A stretch of DNA of 64,000 bases from positions 448,506,270 through 448,570,269 of the forward strand of contig CM066032.1 in assembly GCA_033557465.1 (NCBI GenBank), in the 5' to 3' direction. Under the pieces are notes generated by a model. The model was not told where the DNA came from. It was given only the letters and a program-made list of their open reading frames with translations, and searched no databases. A program made the position numbers and the translations under genes. The first letter of the stretch is position 1. Every line of letters starts with the position of its first letter. Below are positions 20,086 to 30,434 of this stretch, piece after piece. Origin of the DNA: Ichthyophis bannanicus (Eukaryota; Chordata; Amphibia; Gymnophiona; Ichthyophiidae).

Positions 20086-20655
20086 TTCTATTTTTCTTTG
20101 TTTAGTTTTCCTAGACTTTGGTGCGACCTCATTTGGAGTACTGTGTGTAAATTCTGGAGAACACACCTTCAAAAGGATATAAACAGGCTGGAGTCAGTAC
20201 AGAGGGTGGCTACTAAAATGGTTAGTGGTCTTCATTATAAAGCATATGAGGCCAGACTTAAGGATGTTAATATATACACCTTAGAGGAAAGGCGGGATAG
20301 AGGTAATATATGATTGAGACGTTTAAATACCTCCATAGTATAAATGCACAGGAGGAGAGCCTCTTTCGATTGAAAGCAAGCTCTGCTACGAGGGGACATG
20401 GGATGAGGGTGAAAGAGGATAGATTCAGGAGTGATATGCGGAAATATTTCTTTACAGAAAGAGTGGTGGATCTGTGGAATAGTCTCCTAGTGGAGGTGGT
20501 AGAGATGACAACAGTATCTGAATTCAAAGAAGCATGGGACAAAGACAGAGGATCTCTAAAGGAAAAAAGGGGACTGTTGTAGTGGTTGATATGGAAGGAC
20601 AGACTAGATAGCCATGTGGTCTTTTTCTGTCATCATGTTTCTATGTTTCTAATAA
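20086..20655 (+). pseudogene. 5'-truncated CR1 LINE, ORF2 C-terminus and 3' end
   Basis: Plus-strand pieces read VQRVATKMVSGLHYKAYEAR, YTLEERRDRG, then ETFKYLHSINAQEESLF, RKYFFTERVVDLWNSL and FKEAWDKDRGSLKEK. One frameshift separates them near 20310. The 3' end carries the ctatgtttcta tail at about 20638-20651. Closely related to the CR1 at 24900-27490. Confidence 0.85.
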
Positions 20656-20701
20656 TAGGCTCCTAATTCCTTTGAAAATTGACCCCATAATGTACCACAA
20701 G

Positions 20702-20805
20702 ATAGAAACATAGAAACATGACAGCAGAGAAAGACCATATGGTCTATCCAGTCTACTCTTCCATACCAACTACTACAGTCCCTTTTTTCCTTTAGAGATA
20801 TAGAA
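20702..20805 (-). mobile_element. CR1 3' end fragment
   Basis: The reverse complement of the CR1 3' UTR: gatagaaacatagaaacat, then aaagaccatatggtctatcc, ending in the last codons of ORF2. Only about 100 bp. Confidence 0.7.
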
Positions 20806-20982
20806 ACACTACTACTATTAATCATTTATAATATGCTACAAGGCATACACAATGCTGTACAAACATAAAGAAGACAGACCCTACTCATGGAGCTTACAAT
20901 CTAATCAAGACAGACAGGACAATACAAGAGAAACAAGGGGGGGGGATTCAAATAGGGAAGGAGACACAAGGAGAAAAAGAGA

Positions 20983-22829
20983 TTAGGAGCCAAATGTAGC
21001 CTCAAAGAGGTAAGCCTTTAGCATAGATTTGACAAGGGGGAAAGAAAAGACTTGATATAAAGATAGAGGAAGTTTGCATACGGAGTAACAAGGTGAAAAG
21101 ACTGAAGTCTGGAGTTTACAGAAGAAGAAAAGGGCATAGAGAGAAGAAGCCAGAAGAGGAGCAGAGCTCACGAGAAGGGATGTAGGGAGAGAGAAGAGAG
21201 GAAAGGTTATGAGAGGAAGTAGAGTGAATGCATTTATATGTTAGAAGGAGAAGTTTGGATATGGAAACAAAGGGGAGCCAATGAAGTGATTTTAGAAGAA
21301 GGGTTATATGAGTGTATCGGGGCTGGTCAAAGATTAGCCATGCAGCAGAGTTCTGGATAGAGAGAGATGACACTGAGTGAGACCAGCAAGGAAGGAGTTG
21401 CAATAGTCAAGATGGGAGGTGACCAAAGAGTGGACAAGAGCCTTAGTATTGTGTTAAGAGAGGAAGGGAAGAATTTTGTTAATATTGTAGAGAAAAAAAA
21501 ACAGGTTTTAGCTATATGTTGAATTTGTGTGGAGAAGGAAAGGGAGGAGTCAAAGATGATCCCAAGGTTGCGGGCCGAGGAAACAAGAAGAAGAAAAGTG
21601 TTGTCAACAGTGAAAGAGAAAGGAGGAAGGGGGAGATGGGTTTAGGGAGTAAAATAGGAAGTTAGGGGTAAAATAGGAATTTTAGGTGGCGGTAAGACAT
21701 CCAGGCAGTGATGTCAGATAAGTAGAGATTCGAGTTTGGAGCAAAGGAGATATATCAGATGTAGATAGATAGATTTGAGAGTCATCAGCATAAAATGATA
21801 CTGAAAGCTATGGGAACAGATGAAGCACCAATGGACTGGGTAATGAGAGAGAAAAGGAGGGCCCAGAACAGATCTTTAAGGTACACCAACTGAGAGAGGG
21901 ATAGCAGTAGAGGAGGAACCTCCAGAACAAACACTGAAAGAGCACTTGGAGAGATAAGAAGAGAAACCAAGACAGTACAGGGCCCCTAAAACCAAGAGAG
22001 GATAAGGTGTCAAGGAGGAGGAGATGGTCAATAATATCAAAAGCAGCAGAAAGATTGAGAAAAATGAGAAATGAGTAAAGGCCTTTGGACTCAGTTAGGA
22101 ACAGATCACAGGAGACTTTGGCAAGAGCCGTTTCAGTAGAATGAAATGGACGAAAACCAGACTAAAGTGGATCAAGGAGGGCTTGAGAGGAGAGAAATTT
22201 GAGACAGTGGCGGAGAATTGCATGTTCAAGAATTCTGGAAATGAATGGAAGAATTGAGATGGGTCGATAATTAGAAGGACAAGTATGAGCAAGTGAGGGA
22301 TTTTTTGAGGAGAGGAGTGATTACAACATGCTTGAAGGTTGCAGTGGAAAGAGAAAGGATGAGAATATGTGAGATGAAAGGGATGATGGAGGAGGAGATG
22401 AAGTTGAGAAGATGTATGGGGATAGGATCACAAGAACAAGTAGAGGAAAGAAGAAGAGAGGTTTCCTCAACAGAGATTTTAGAAAAGGATGAAAGGGTGA
22501 TAGAGGGTTGAGGGGAAATGTTAGTAATGGAGAGGAGGAAGAGGGGATGAAGAAGATTTAGTGGGGAACTGAAGAGTAATCTTATGCACTCTGTCATGGA
22601 AATAGTCTGCTAGGGTTTGGGCAGAGACAGAAGGAGGGGTTGGGGGTGGACATGCCTTAAGAAGAGAATTGAGAGTAGAAAAGAGACGACAACGGACGGC
22701 GACGGTTAGAGGCAAGACAGTCAAATGGAGAAAATAATTTTGCTTAGTAAGTGCAATGGCAGACTGGAAAGAAGAATGAATTAATTTGAAGTGAAGAAAG
22801 TCAGAGAGAGAGATTTGAGCCAAGTGCAC
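20983..22829 (-). pseudogene. L2 LINE reverse transcriptase and C-terminal domain
   Basis: Minus-strand fragments: CSCDPIPIHLLNFISSSIIP at about 22480, FKHVVITPLLKKS, then [19 protein letters not shown] at 21870, which equals the [17 protein letters not shown] region of L2 RT. Then IQNSAAWLIFDQPRYTHITL, LLKSLHWLPF and LLTYKCIHSTSSHNLSSLL in 21403-21116, the usual C-terminal motif block of L2. The FADD-type box is expected near 21760 but is not clean. Non-functional. Confidence 0.7.
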
Positions 22830-22867
22830 TTAGCCAAGTGGGCACAGGAACATAGGTAGCGGGTAGT

Positions 22868-23489
22868 TGAAGACAACCGGTCTCCCCCAATGTCAAAAAC
22901 ACCGTCTTCAATTGATTCAAAATACAGCTGCTCGCATGATCCTCCACGCTTCCCCTCGTGACCATGTCACCCCTCTGCTACATCACCTCCATTGGCTGCC
23001 ACTTGACTACCGGATATCATTTAAAGTCCTCTCCTTAACTCATAAAGCCATTTATCGCTCAACACCTGCTTACCTTTCGGATTTACTGACTTACCATACC
23101 CCCTCACGTAGTCTTCGGTCCATACACGTTAACCGCCTTCACCTTCCAGCACCCTCCAAAGCGCATCTGCAATCTAGAAGGAAATTGGCATTCTACTATT
23201 TAGGACCCTCTCTCTGGAACTCCCTCCCCACCAACCTCCGTACAGAAGAATCCTATCCCAAATTCCGTTCTCTTCTTAAGACTCATCTTTTCTCTCTAGC
23301 TTTTCCCCCCTAAGTTTTCTTTCTCTGTTTTCTGCCTTTGAACTGGATGTTTATTCTGTCTCTACTTTCCTCCCTTCTATCATTTATTGTAATTTCCTCT
23401 TTTTTAACTATTGATTTTGTTTGTAAACCGCCTCGATGTTATGGGGGGCGGTATATTAAATGTGAAATAAACAATAAACAATAAACCAG
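22868..23489 (+). pseudogene. 5'-truncated L2-type LINE inserted in the L2 copy
   Basis: One open frame, 22867-23313, gives the C-terminal end of an L2-clade ORF2: LQLIQNTAARMILHASPRDH, HHLHWLPLDYRISFKVLSLT, SLRSIHVNRLHLP and LGPSLWNSLPTNLR. The 3' tail reads tgtaaaccgcctcgatg, then gcggtatattaaatg and aataaacaataaaca. This is the same hairpin-type tail found in the SINEs of this window. Its strand is opposite to the host L2. A clear target duplication was not found. Confidence 0.8.
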
Positions 23490-23574
23490 GACTGAGGTGA
23501 GGTGCACCTCACAGGTAGTGGAATGGGTGGAGCAAGGATATCCAGAGTACAGGAGAGAGTAGCATTATAGGAAG

Positions 23575-24321
23575 CTATGGCTTCATCAACAGACTAAGAA
23601 GACATGAGACAGTATTGGACAGAGTCAGTGGATCAATAGCATCAAGATTCCTAAAAAGATAGAAGGAGATTGGGTGAGATTTAGAAGGTGAGTAGTGAAG
23701 AGTGAAATTTAACAGATGATGGTCAGATAAGGGAAGAGTGGATGTATGGAAATTAGAAGATAAACAATCAGAATAGAATACGAGGTCAAGGCAGTGACCA
23801 AGCTGACGAGTGGGGGCAGAAGAGCAAAGCTGGAGGTTGAAAGAGGAGGTAAGGGAAAGGAGCTTGGAGGCATAGGGGGTCAGAGGAGTTATCAATATGA
23901 AAATTAAAGTCATCAAGAATAAGGGAGGGGGAAGAAGAATCCAAGAATAAGGACAGACAAAAGTCAAAATCAGTCAAGAAGGTAAAAGAGGACTTGTCAG
24001 GGGGTCTATAGATGACAGTAATCTGGAGAAGTAGGGGATTAAAAAGACGGATGAAATGGACTTCAAAGGAGGGAAAGGAATAAGAATAAGGGAAAAGGAG
24101 GAGTTCAAATTGTCAAGAAGGAGAAAGTAGAAACCCACCACCACCACTGCGGCCATTAGGATGAGGAGAGTGGGAGAACTGATAGCCGCCATGGCAGAGG
24201 ACAGCAACCAAAGCAATGTCATCAGGGAGGAGCCATTTTTTAGTAACTGCGAGAAGATGGAAAGCACAAGAGATAAAGAGATCATAGGTAAAGGGAAGTT
24301 TATTAGAAATGAAATGAACAT
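23575..24321 (-). pseudogene. L2 LINE endonuclease domain
   Basis: Minus-strand frames hold DDFNFHIDNSSDPL (catalytic DFN-type box), APTRQLGHCLDLVF, and LPLSDHHLLNFTL (the SDH box of the APE-type endonuclease). Upstream 24321-23974 supplies the earlier part (AVVVVGFYFLLL). This endonuclease nicks target DNA for target-primed reverse transcription. Several frameshifts. Confidence 0.65.
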
Positions 24322-24700
24322 TACATAAAGTACAAGAAAAGGGGAGAGAGGAAAGGGGAGGGATGTGAATGAGATTAGGGTGGTGGAGAGAGGAAATAAT
24401 ATGGGAGTGAAAGAAAAGAGAAGCGAAGGGTGACCAGGGTTGGGATTAATATATCACCAGATGGCAGAAGGAAAAGAAGAGGGCAAGTAAGAGAGGAGAC
24501 AGAATGATGGAAATGGGGATGAAGTTGTTTTAAAGAGGAAAGAGAGGGACAAATGAGAGGAAGGAGAAGGTGAAGCTCAAGAGCTGAGGAAAGAGTGGAG
24601 GATAAGATGGGGGAGGAAATAGGGAGGGTGGAGAGAAGGCAAAAGAGAGGGGTGTATTAGGTTAGTGGAGTGAGGGAAGAAGGTTAGAGAGGATCAGAAA

Positions 24701-24899
24701 AAGGAGCAAAGAATAATGTGGAGCCATAAGAAATGGCAAAGAGGGCAAGTAAACTTAGGAGGAGAGAGATAATAGGTAGTAAGGGAATAAAGGTAAAATA
24801 AATGAATTAAAGTAGAATAAATAAAATAGAATAAGATACAGATAAGTAAAAGTCTTAAAAGATACTGAGATTATCAAATAGAGAAATTTATTGGCTGAG
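24701..24899. other. Purine-rich, A-rich spacer
   Basis: aataaaata-type low-complexity sequence between the L2 5' side and the CR1 3' end; no gene seen. Confidence 0.4.
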
Positions 24900-27495
24900 G
24901 AAACAGAAACATAGAAAAATAGAAATATCACGACAGAAAAAGACCACAGGGCCTATCTAGTCTGTCCTTCCATATCAACAACTAAAAAAATCCCCTTTTT
25001 ACCTTTAGAGATCCTCTGTGTTTGTCCCATGCTTTTTTGAATTCAGTTACTGTCTTCATCTCTACCACCTCCACTGGGAGACTATTCCACGGATCCACTA
25101 CTCTTTCCGTAAAGAAATATTTCCGCATATCACTCCTGACTCTATCTCCCTTCACCCTCATCCCATGTCCCCTCGTAGCAGAACTTGCTTTCAATTGAAA
25201 GAGGCTCTCTCCCTGAACATTTATGCCACGGAGGTATTTAAACATCTCAATCATATCACCTCTATCCCGCCTTTCCTCTAAGGTGTACATATTAAGATCC
25301 TTCAGTCTGTCCTCACATGCTTTATAATGAAGACCACTAATCATTTTAGTAACCACCCTCTGCACCGACTCCATCCTGTTCACATCCTTTTGAAGGTGCG
25401 ATCTCCAGAATTGCACACTATACTCCAAATGAGGTCGCACCAAAGACTTATACAGAGGCATTATCACCTCCTTTTTTCTGCTAGCCATGCCTCTCTGTAT
25501 GCACCCAAGCATCCTTCTAGCTTTTGCCGTCACCTTTTTTTACCTGTTTAGCTACTTTAAGATCATCAGACACAACCACGCCTAGATCCCGCTCTACTTT
25601 AGTGGACAAAAGTACTTCACCCCCTATACTATAATGCTCCCTTGGATTGCTGCAGCCCAAATGCATGACCTTACATTTTTTAACATTAAATCCCAGCTGC
25701 CAGATTCTAGACCATTCTTCAAGCTTAGCTAGATCCCTCCTCATGTTATCTACACCTTCCTGGGTGACTACTCTATTGCAGATTTTGGTATCATCCTCAA
25801 AAAGGCAAACCTTAACCGACAGCCCTTCTGCTATATCACTAACAAAGATGTTAAAAAGAATTGGACCAAGGACAGATCCCTGGGGCACACCACAGGTAAC
25901 ATCCTTCTCCTCAGAGTGAGCCCCATTTACCTGTACTCTTTGTCGCCTCCCACCCAACCAATTTCTATCCCAAGCAGTAACTTTAGGGTCCATCCCTAGG
26001 GTGCTCAGTTTGTTTATAAGTCGCCTGTGAGGAACAGTGTCAAAGGCTTTACTGAAATCTAAATACACCACATCTAGGGCTCTCCCTCGATCCAACTCCC
26101 TGGTCACCTAGTCAAAGAAATCAATCAGATTTGTCTGACAAAACCTGCCTCTGGTGAATCCATGCTGCCTCGGATCCTGTAATCCGCTGGACTCCAGAAA
26201 TCTCACTATTTTCTGTTTCAGCAGCATTTTCAATAATTTACTCACCACCAAAGTTAAACTAACCGGCCTGTAGTTTTCAACCACATCCTTACTTCCGCTT
26301 TTGTGTAAAGGCACCACATGAGCCTCTCTCCAGTCCTTTGGCACCACTCCCGACTCCAACGAGGCATTGAAAAGGTCAGTCAGTGGAGCTGCTAGAATGT
26401 CCCCAAGTTCCCTCAGTATTCTAGGGTGTATCCCATCTGGTCCCATAGCTTTGTCTACTTTAAGTTGAGCTAGTGTCTCACGAACATAGTCTTCTGAAAA
26501 TTGTTCAAGATGTCCCTCGCTTCTGTTCCTGTTTGTGGGTGTTTTCTGAGGTCCTGCTCCTGGTTCTTCATCTGTGAACACAGAACAGAAATATTTGTTA
26601 AGCAATTCCGCTTTATCTTTATCAGCTTCTACATATTCCTCCCCTGCACCCTTGAGTCTGACAATACCACTTTTGCCCTTCCTCTTCTCACTAATATATC
26701 TGAAAAATGTCTTATCCCCCCATTTTATTGCACTGGCTATTTCTTCCTCCTTTTGAATCTTTGCCTTCCTGACTACTTTGCTAGCTTCTCTAAGTTTTTC
26801 CAAATACAGATGCCTGTCTTCCTCTGTTTGTGATCTCTTGTATTTCATGAAGGCCTCCCTCTTTTTCTTCACTTTTTCAGCTACGTCTTTTGAAAACCAT
26901 AGCGGTCTCCTTTTCCTTTTACCTTTATTTACCATTTTAACAAAAAGGTTGGTTGCCTTTAAAATATCCCCTTACAGTTTTGCCCACTGTTTTTCTACAT
27001 CCCCCAGCTGTTCCCATCCCACTAACGACTCCCTGAGGTATTGGCCCATCTTGGCAAAGTTAGTCTTCCTAAAGTCTAAGATCCTCACCTTTGAATGGAT
27101 TCTAACAGCCCTAGTCCTAATACTGAACCACACCATCTGGTGATCACTGGATGCAAAATGATCTCCCACTACAACATCAGAAACACTTTCACCATTGGTA
27201 AGCACCAAGTCCAGTAGGGCCCCTTCACGTGTAGGGTCTGTTACCAATTGCCTGAATAGTTCTCCCTGTAGAGAATCCAGGATCTCCTTACTTCTAGATG
27301 ATACTGCAGCAGGAATGTGCCAATCAACATCTGGCATATTAAAATCTCCTATCAGTAGCACTTCCCCTTTCCTAGCAATGCTGCGTATGTCTTCAATTAA
27401 CTCTCTGTCCACCTCTTCCTCTTGTGAGGGAGGTCTGTATATCACACCAATGCAAATAGATTTCTCTTTCCCTCTTTCTAGTTTAACCCACAATG
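24900..27495 (-). pseudogene. CR1 LINE ORF2, endonuclease to C-terminus, few lesions
   Basis: The reading frame runs from GVIYRPPSQEEEVD and LLIGDFNMPDVDW (endonuclease, 27493-26972) through SSDHQMVWF. It continues to [31 protein letters not shown] and LDFSKAFDTVPHRRL, then [13 protein letters not shown] and VCLFEDDTKICN. The usual FADD is FEDD here, so both catalytic Asp are kept. It ends SVQFWRSHLQKDVN and RKYFFTERVVDPWNSLPVE. Lesions seen: TAA near 26971, TAG near 26106 and a frameshift near 25525. The 3' end at 24900-24980 has the acatagaaaaatagaaat CR1 tail. The 5' end, with the first part of the endonuclease, is missing. Confidence 0.9.
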
Positions 27496-28395
27496 AATAA
27501 CAGTGAGTGAAAACAGTAAGCAGGCAAGCCTCATCTCAAGCAGATAATAAATCTATAATGTGTAATATATAAAATATTAGAGACATCAGACATGGATCAA
27601 TTGAAGTCATGTGAGCAGCCTCAGTGCAATGGAAATAAGGGTCCCCAGCCCAGAATGACTGAGATGCAATAAAGGAACCAACAGATACGACAAGGCAATG
27701 TCAAATAAACTATATTTTAGGACTTTTTATAGCAGATAATGTGATAAATTAAATAATTACATCTTTCAAGGTGGGGGGAGGGGTAGTGGCCTCTAGACCG
27801 CACAGATTCCCTTTTTTCTTCTGCTGGTGCTGCTTCTGCTTGTTTAGGCAGTAGGTACACTACAGGGTGTTCGTAGTAGTTGTGCAGAGCTATTGTGAAG
27901 TTTGGTATTACCAGATTGGCTAATAATGTACCCAGCCTTGTTCATATAGCTAGGACAAAAATGGACAGGAGGTTATGGTAACTGGCACTCAGAGGCCACT
28001 CTAAGGGCCACACCTAAAGGCCCTTTGGCGTGGCCCTTAGGTGCAGGCCTGCTAGGCACGGGTGGGCCTGTTAGCCCTTTAAATTTAAACAGTTCATCAG
28101 GCTGCCTGGTTGGAGGAGCAGAGGAGCGGGGGAGGAGCTCACCTCCTTGCTCTCTGCAGTGGCTGAAGGGAGCTCTAATGAGGAAGAAGCTCCTGTTAGC
28201 CCTTTAAATTTAAACAGAAACATAGAAACAAGAAAACATGCATATCAAGACAGCTCATTCATATCTATTTTAGGAACATCCATTGCATGCATTCTGAAAA
28301 CCTAACTGGATGGAGGTTTGCTAGGTCAGATTTGGGAAACACTGGTATAAATCATTCAAAATGAATTAACTATCAAGGAATGAATGACAACCAAG
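27496..28395. other. Unassigned sequence with a 22-bp direct repeat
   Basis: No gene recognised. The 22-bp sequence beginning ttagccctttaaatttaaac occurs at 28071-28092 and again at 28196-28217, so one copy was duplicated around a GC-rich 103-bp insert. 28218-28245 looks like a remnant of a CR1 3' end (aaacatagaaacaag). Confidence 0.45.
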
Positions 28396-28633
28396 GGATC
28401 AATTTTATTTATGTATTTTATTTACATTCTCTTATATACCGCGCTATTCTGCATCAGTGCGGTTTACATTGAACAAACTGAAATTACATTGAACAGGGCA
28501 TTATAACTTGGAGATAACTATTTTACAGGGAACATGGGCTATGGAGGGTTAAGTGGCTTGCCCAAGACCACAAGGAGCACCTGTGGGACTAGAAACCCCA
28601 GTCCTTCCGGCCCAAGGTTGCTGTCCTCTAGTG
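28396..28633 (-). mobile_element. tRNA/CORE-type SINE, 3' part (split by hAT)
   Basis: Reverse complement carries the MIR-like core (cttgggcaagccacttaac) and a LINE-derived 3' tail (tgtaaaccgcactgatgc, then gcgcggtatataag). Nearly the same as the intact copy 50002-50303. The 5' part with the polymerase III boxes is at 30330-30398, on the other side of the hAT insertion. Confidence 0.85.
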
Positions 28634-28746
28634 CAGGGGTCTCAAACACGCGGCCCGCGGGCCGTGTGGCCCGCGACGGCTTCTGCTGCTGCCGTTGCCG
28701 AATCGACGGTCAATTTAAAAAAAATAAAAAACTGGCTTCTGCTGCT

Positions 28747-28967
28747 CTGTCCTGCGGCCCGTTCCCCTCTGCGCGAGAGCCCTGAATGTGCTTCCTCTGC
28801 GGCGTGCTTTTCAAGCCGCGAAGGGAGTATTTCCCTCTCGCGAGGCTTGAAAAGTGAATAGGCTTAAGCCGCGCGAGAGGGAAATACTCTCTTCGCGGCT
28901 TAAAAAGCATGCCGCAGAGGAAGCACACTCAGGGCTCTCGCGCAGAGGGAAAGGGGCCGCGGGACAG
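28747..28967. repeat. Palindrome of about 100-bp arms inside the hAT element
   Basis: The left arm from ctgtcctgcggcc at 28747 to about 28852 matches the reverse complement of the right arm (28866-28967, ending ggccgcgggacag). There are a handful of differences and a short spacer near 28855-28865. GC-rich with several CpG (cgcgagag). Confidence 0.85.
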
Positions 28968-29020
28968 CTGATTTTCTGCTGCAGCAGAAGCCAGCAGCAG
29001 AAGCCAGGTTTTTTTTTTTA

Positions 29021-29610
29021 TTTACCTGGGGGGGGGGTATGACTGGAAATGGGCTATTGGCAGGGGGGGGTATGACTGGAAATGGGCTATTGGCAGGGGG
29101 GGTGTAGGACTGGAAATGGGCTATTGGCAGGGGGGGGTTATGACTGGAAATGGGCTATGGTGGGGGCTAGGACTGGAAATGGGCAGGTGGGGGTTAGGAA
29201 GGACTGGAGGTGGGCTGATGGGGGGAGTTAGGACTGGTAATGAGCTATGGAGGGGCTGACTGAAATGGGGTAATGGGGGTTAGGGCTGGAAGTGGGCTAT
29301 TGGCAGGGGGGGTTATGACTGGTAATGGGCTATGGGGGGTCTAGGACTGGTAATGTGCTGGGGGGGGTTGCTAGGACTGGAAATGGGCTGAGTGGAAGGG
29401 GGCTTGAACTGCAAATGGCTGATGGGGAGGGGGGCTTGGAATGGAAATGGGCTGTGAGGGGAGGGAGCTAGGATTGGAAATGGGCTGATGGGGGGCTAGG
29501 ATTGGAAATGGGCTGATGGTGAGGCTAGGATAGGACTGTAAATGGACTGATGCAGGGACTAGAAGGGAGCGGATGCTGGGTGGGGCTGGAACTAGAAGGG
29601 AGCTGATGTT
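29021..29610. repeat. G-rich minisatellite
   Basis: Many tandem copies of a unit of about 30-36 bp whose core is gactggaaatgggctatt followed by a run of 6-9 G. The first units are nearly identical and later ones more diverged. Runs of G4 to G9 on the plus strand could form quadruplexes. Confidence 0.85.
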
Positions 29611-30208
29611 GGGGGAGGATTAGAATGGGATGGAGCTGGGAAAGTGAAATGGAGAGGGGAAAAATATTTTGTCTGGGAGAGAAGACAAATCTACAATTGG
29701 CCAGGTATTGTGAGAGTAAGTGGGTATTGAGGATGGAGGGGTAAAATTTGAGTGGATGAAATAGGAATGAGGAAAGAGAAAAAGGAGAAAGATTAGTATG
29801 TTAAAGCAGATGTAGAGAGAGAATGGAAAAAAAACTAGGAGAGAAGAAAGGGCAAATGGAAGCAGACGATGGAGAGTTAGCAGAAGACATGAAGAAACCA
29901 GAAGAAAGTGGCTGGAACAATTGCAACTGAAAAAATGCACAAAAGGTAGAAAAATATCTCTTTATTTTGAATTTATTAACTGGAATATGTCAGCTCTGGG
30001 AAATGTGCATCATTAATGTTTGCGCTTTGTTTAGTACAAGAGGAAATTAATTTATAGTTTTATTTCAACAGTGTTGTTGTACATTCCAAGTTTGGCTTTT
30101 GGGGTTCCCAGTTTAATTATTGTCTTCTTGTTTCTAAATCTTTTAGTCTTTCTTTATCCATACTCATTAAAGAGGCATGTTTACTAAAAGTTAGTGTATG
30201 GTAACATT

Positions 30209-30246
30209 ATGCAAATATTTATGCAAATGAGGTCCCTTATGCAAAT
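30209..30246. promoter_or_regulatory. Three ATGCAAAT octamers in 38 bp
   Basis: ATGCAAAT occurs at 30209, 30221 and 30239 near the right end of the hAT element. This is the consensus octamer for POU/OCT factors. Function is not implied by the sequence alone. Confidence 0.35.
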
Positions 30247-30329
30247 GAGGCCCCACGTCTTATGCGGCCCCCGGGTTACTTTACAAGTCCTCATTTGGCC
30301 CTCAAAGCAATTTGAGTTTGAGACCCCTG

Positions 30330-30398
30330 CTCTAGTGGGATTTGAACCCCCAACCTTCCGGCCTGAAGTACCTTGCCCCAACCACTAGGCCACTCCTC
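30330..30398 (-). mobile_element. tRNA/CORE-type SINE, 5' part with pol III boxes
   Basis: Reverse complement reads ggagtggcctagtggttg (A-box region) and ggttcaaatccc (B box), a tRNA-like 5' end. It continues, after removal of the hAT insert, into 28633-28396. Confidence 0.85.
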
Positions 30399-30434
30399 CA
30401 CTCCAATCCAATCAATCATAATGTTATACCTTAC

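Larger units (their letters stand above)
20806..24700 (-). mobile_element. L2-clade LINE, nearly full length but decayed
   Basis: About 3.3 kb of L2 sequence on the minus strand, interrupted by a second LINE at 22868-23489. Pieces occur in the expected order: endonuclease (24321-23575), linker and RT start (22829-22271), RT (21970-21785) and C-terminal region (21403-20983). The 3' end at low coordinates has gtagaaacactactactat and acaaggcatacac, an L2-like end. The coding strand is so pyrimidine-rich that the plus strand is almost pure purine over long stretches. Every frame is broken. Confidence 0.75.
28634..30329. mobile_element. Non-autonomous hAT-type element with 8-bp target duplication
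   Basis: Terminal inverted repeats CAGGGGTCTCAAAC (28634) and GTTTGAGACCCCTG (to 30329) match over 14 bp. They are flanked by the exact 8-bp direct repeat ctctagtg (28626-28633 and 30330-30337), the length made by hAT transposases. The 1,696-bp interior has no transposase; it carries a 220-bp palindrome and a G-rich minisatellite. It sits inside a SINE and splits it cleanly. Confidence 0.88.

Noticed and set aside
22293..22511. Plus-strand Glu/Arg/Met-rich frame
   Set aside because: Antisense of the pyrimidine-rich L2 coding strand.
26501..27143. Plus-strand frames of 110-121 codons
   Set aside because: Antisense to the CR1 ORF2 on the minus strand; Phe/Ser/Leu-rich shadow translation.
28534..29042. 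Plus and minus open frames in the hAT palindrome
   Set aside because: They mirror each other because of the palindrome and have no domain resemblance; hAT transposase is absent.
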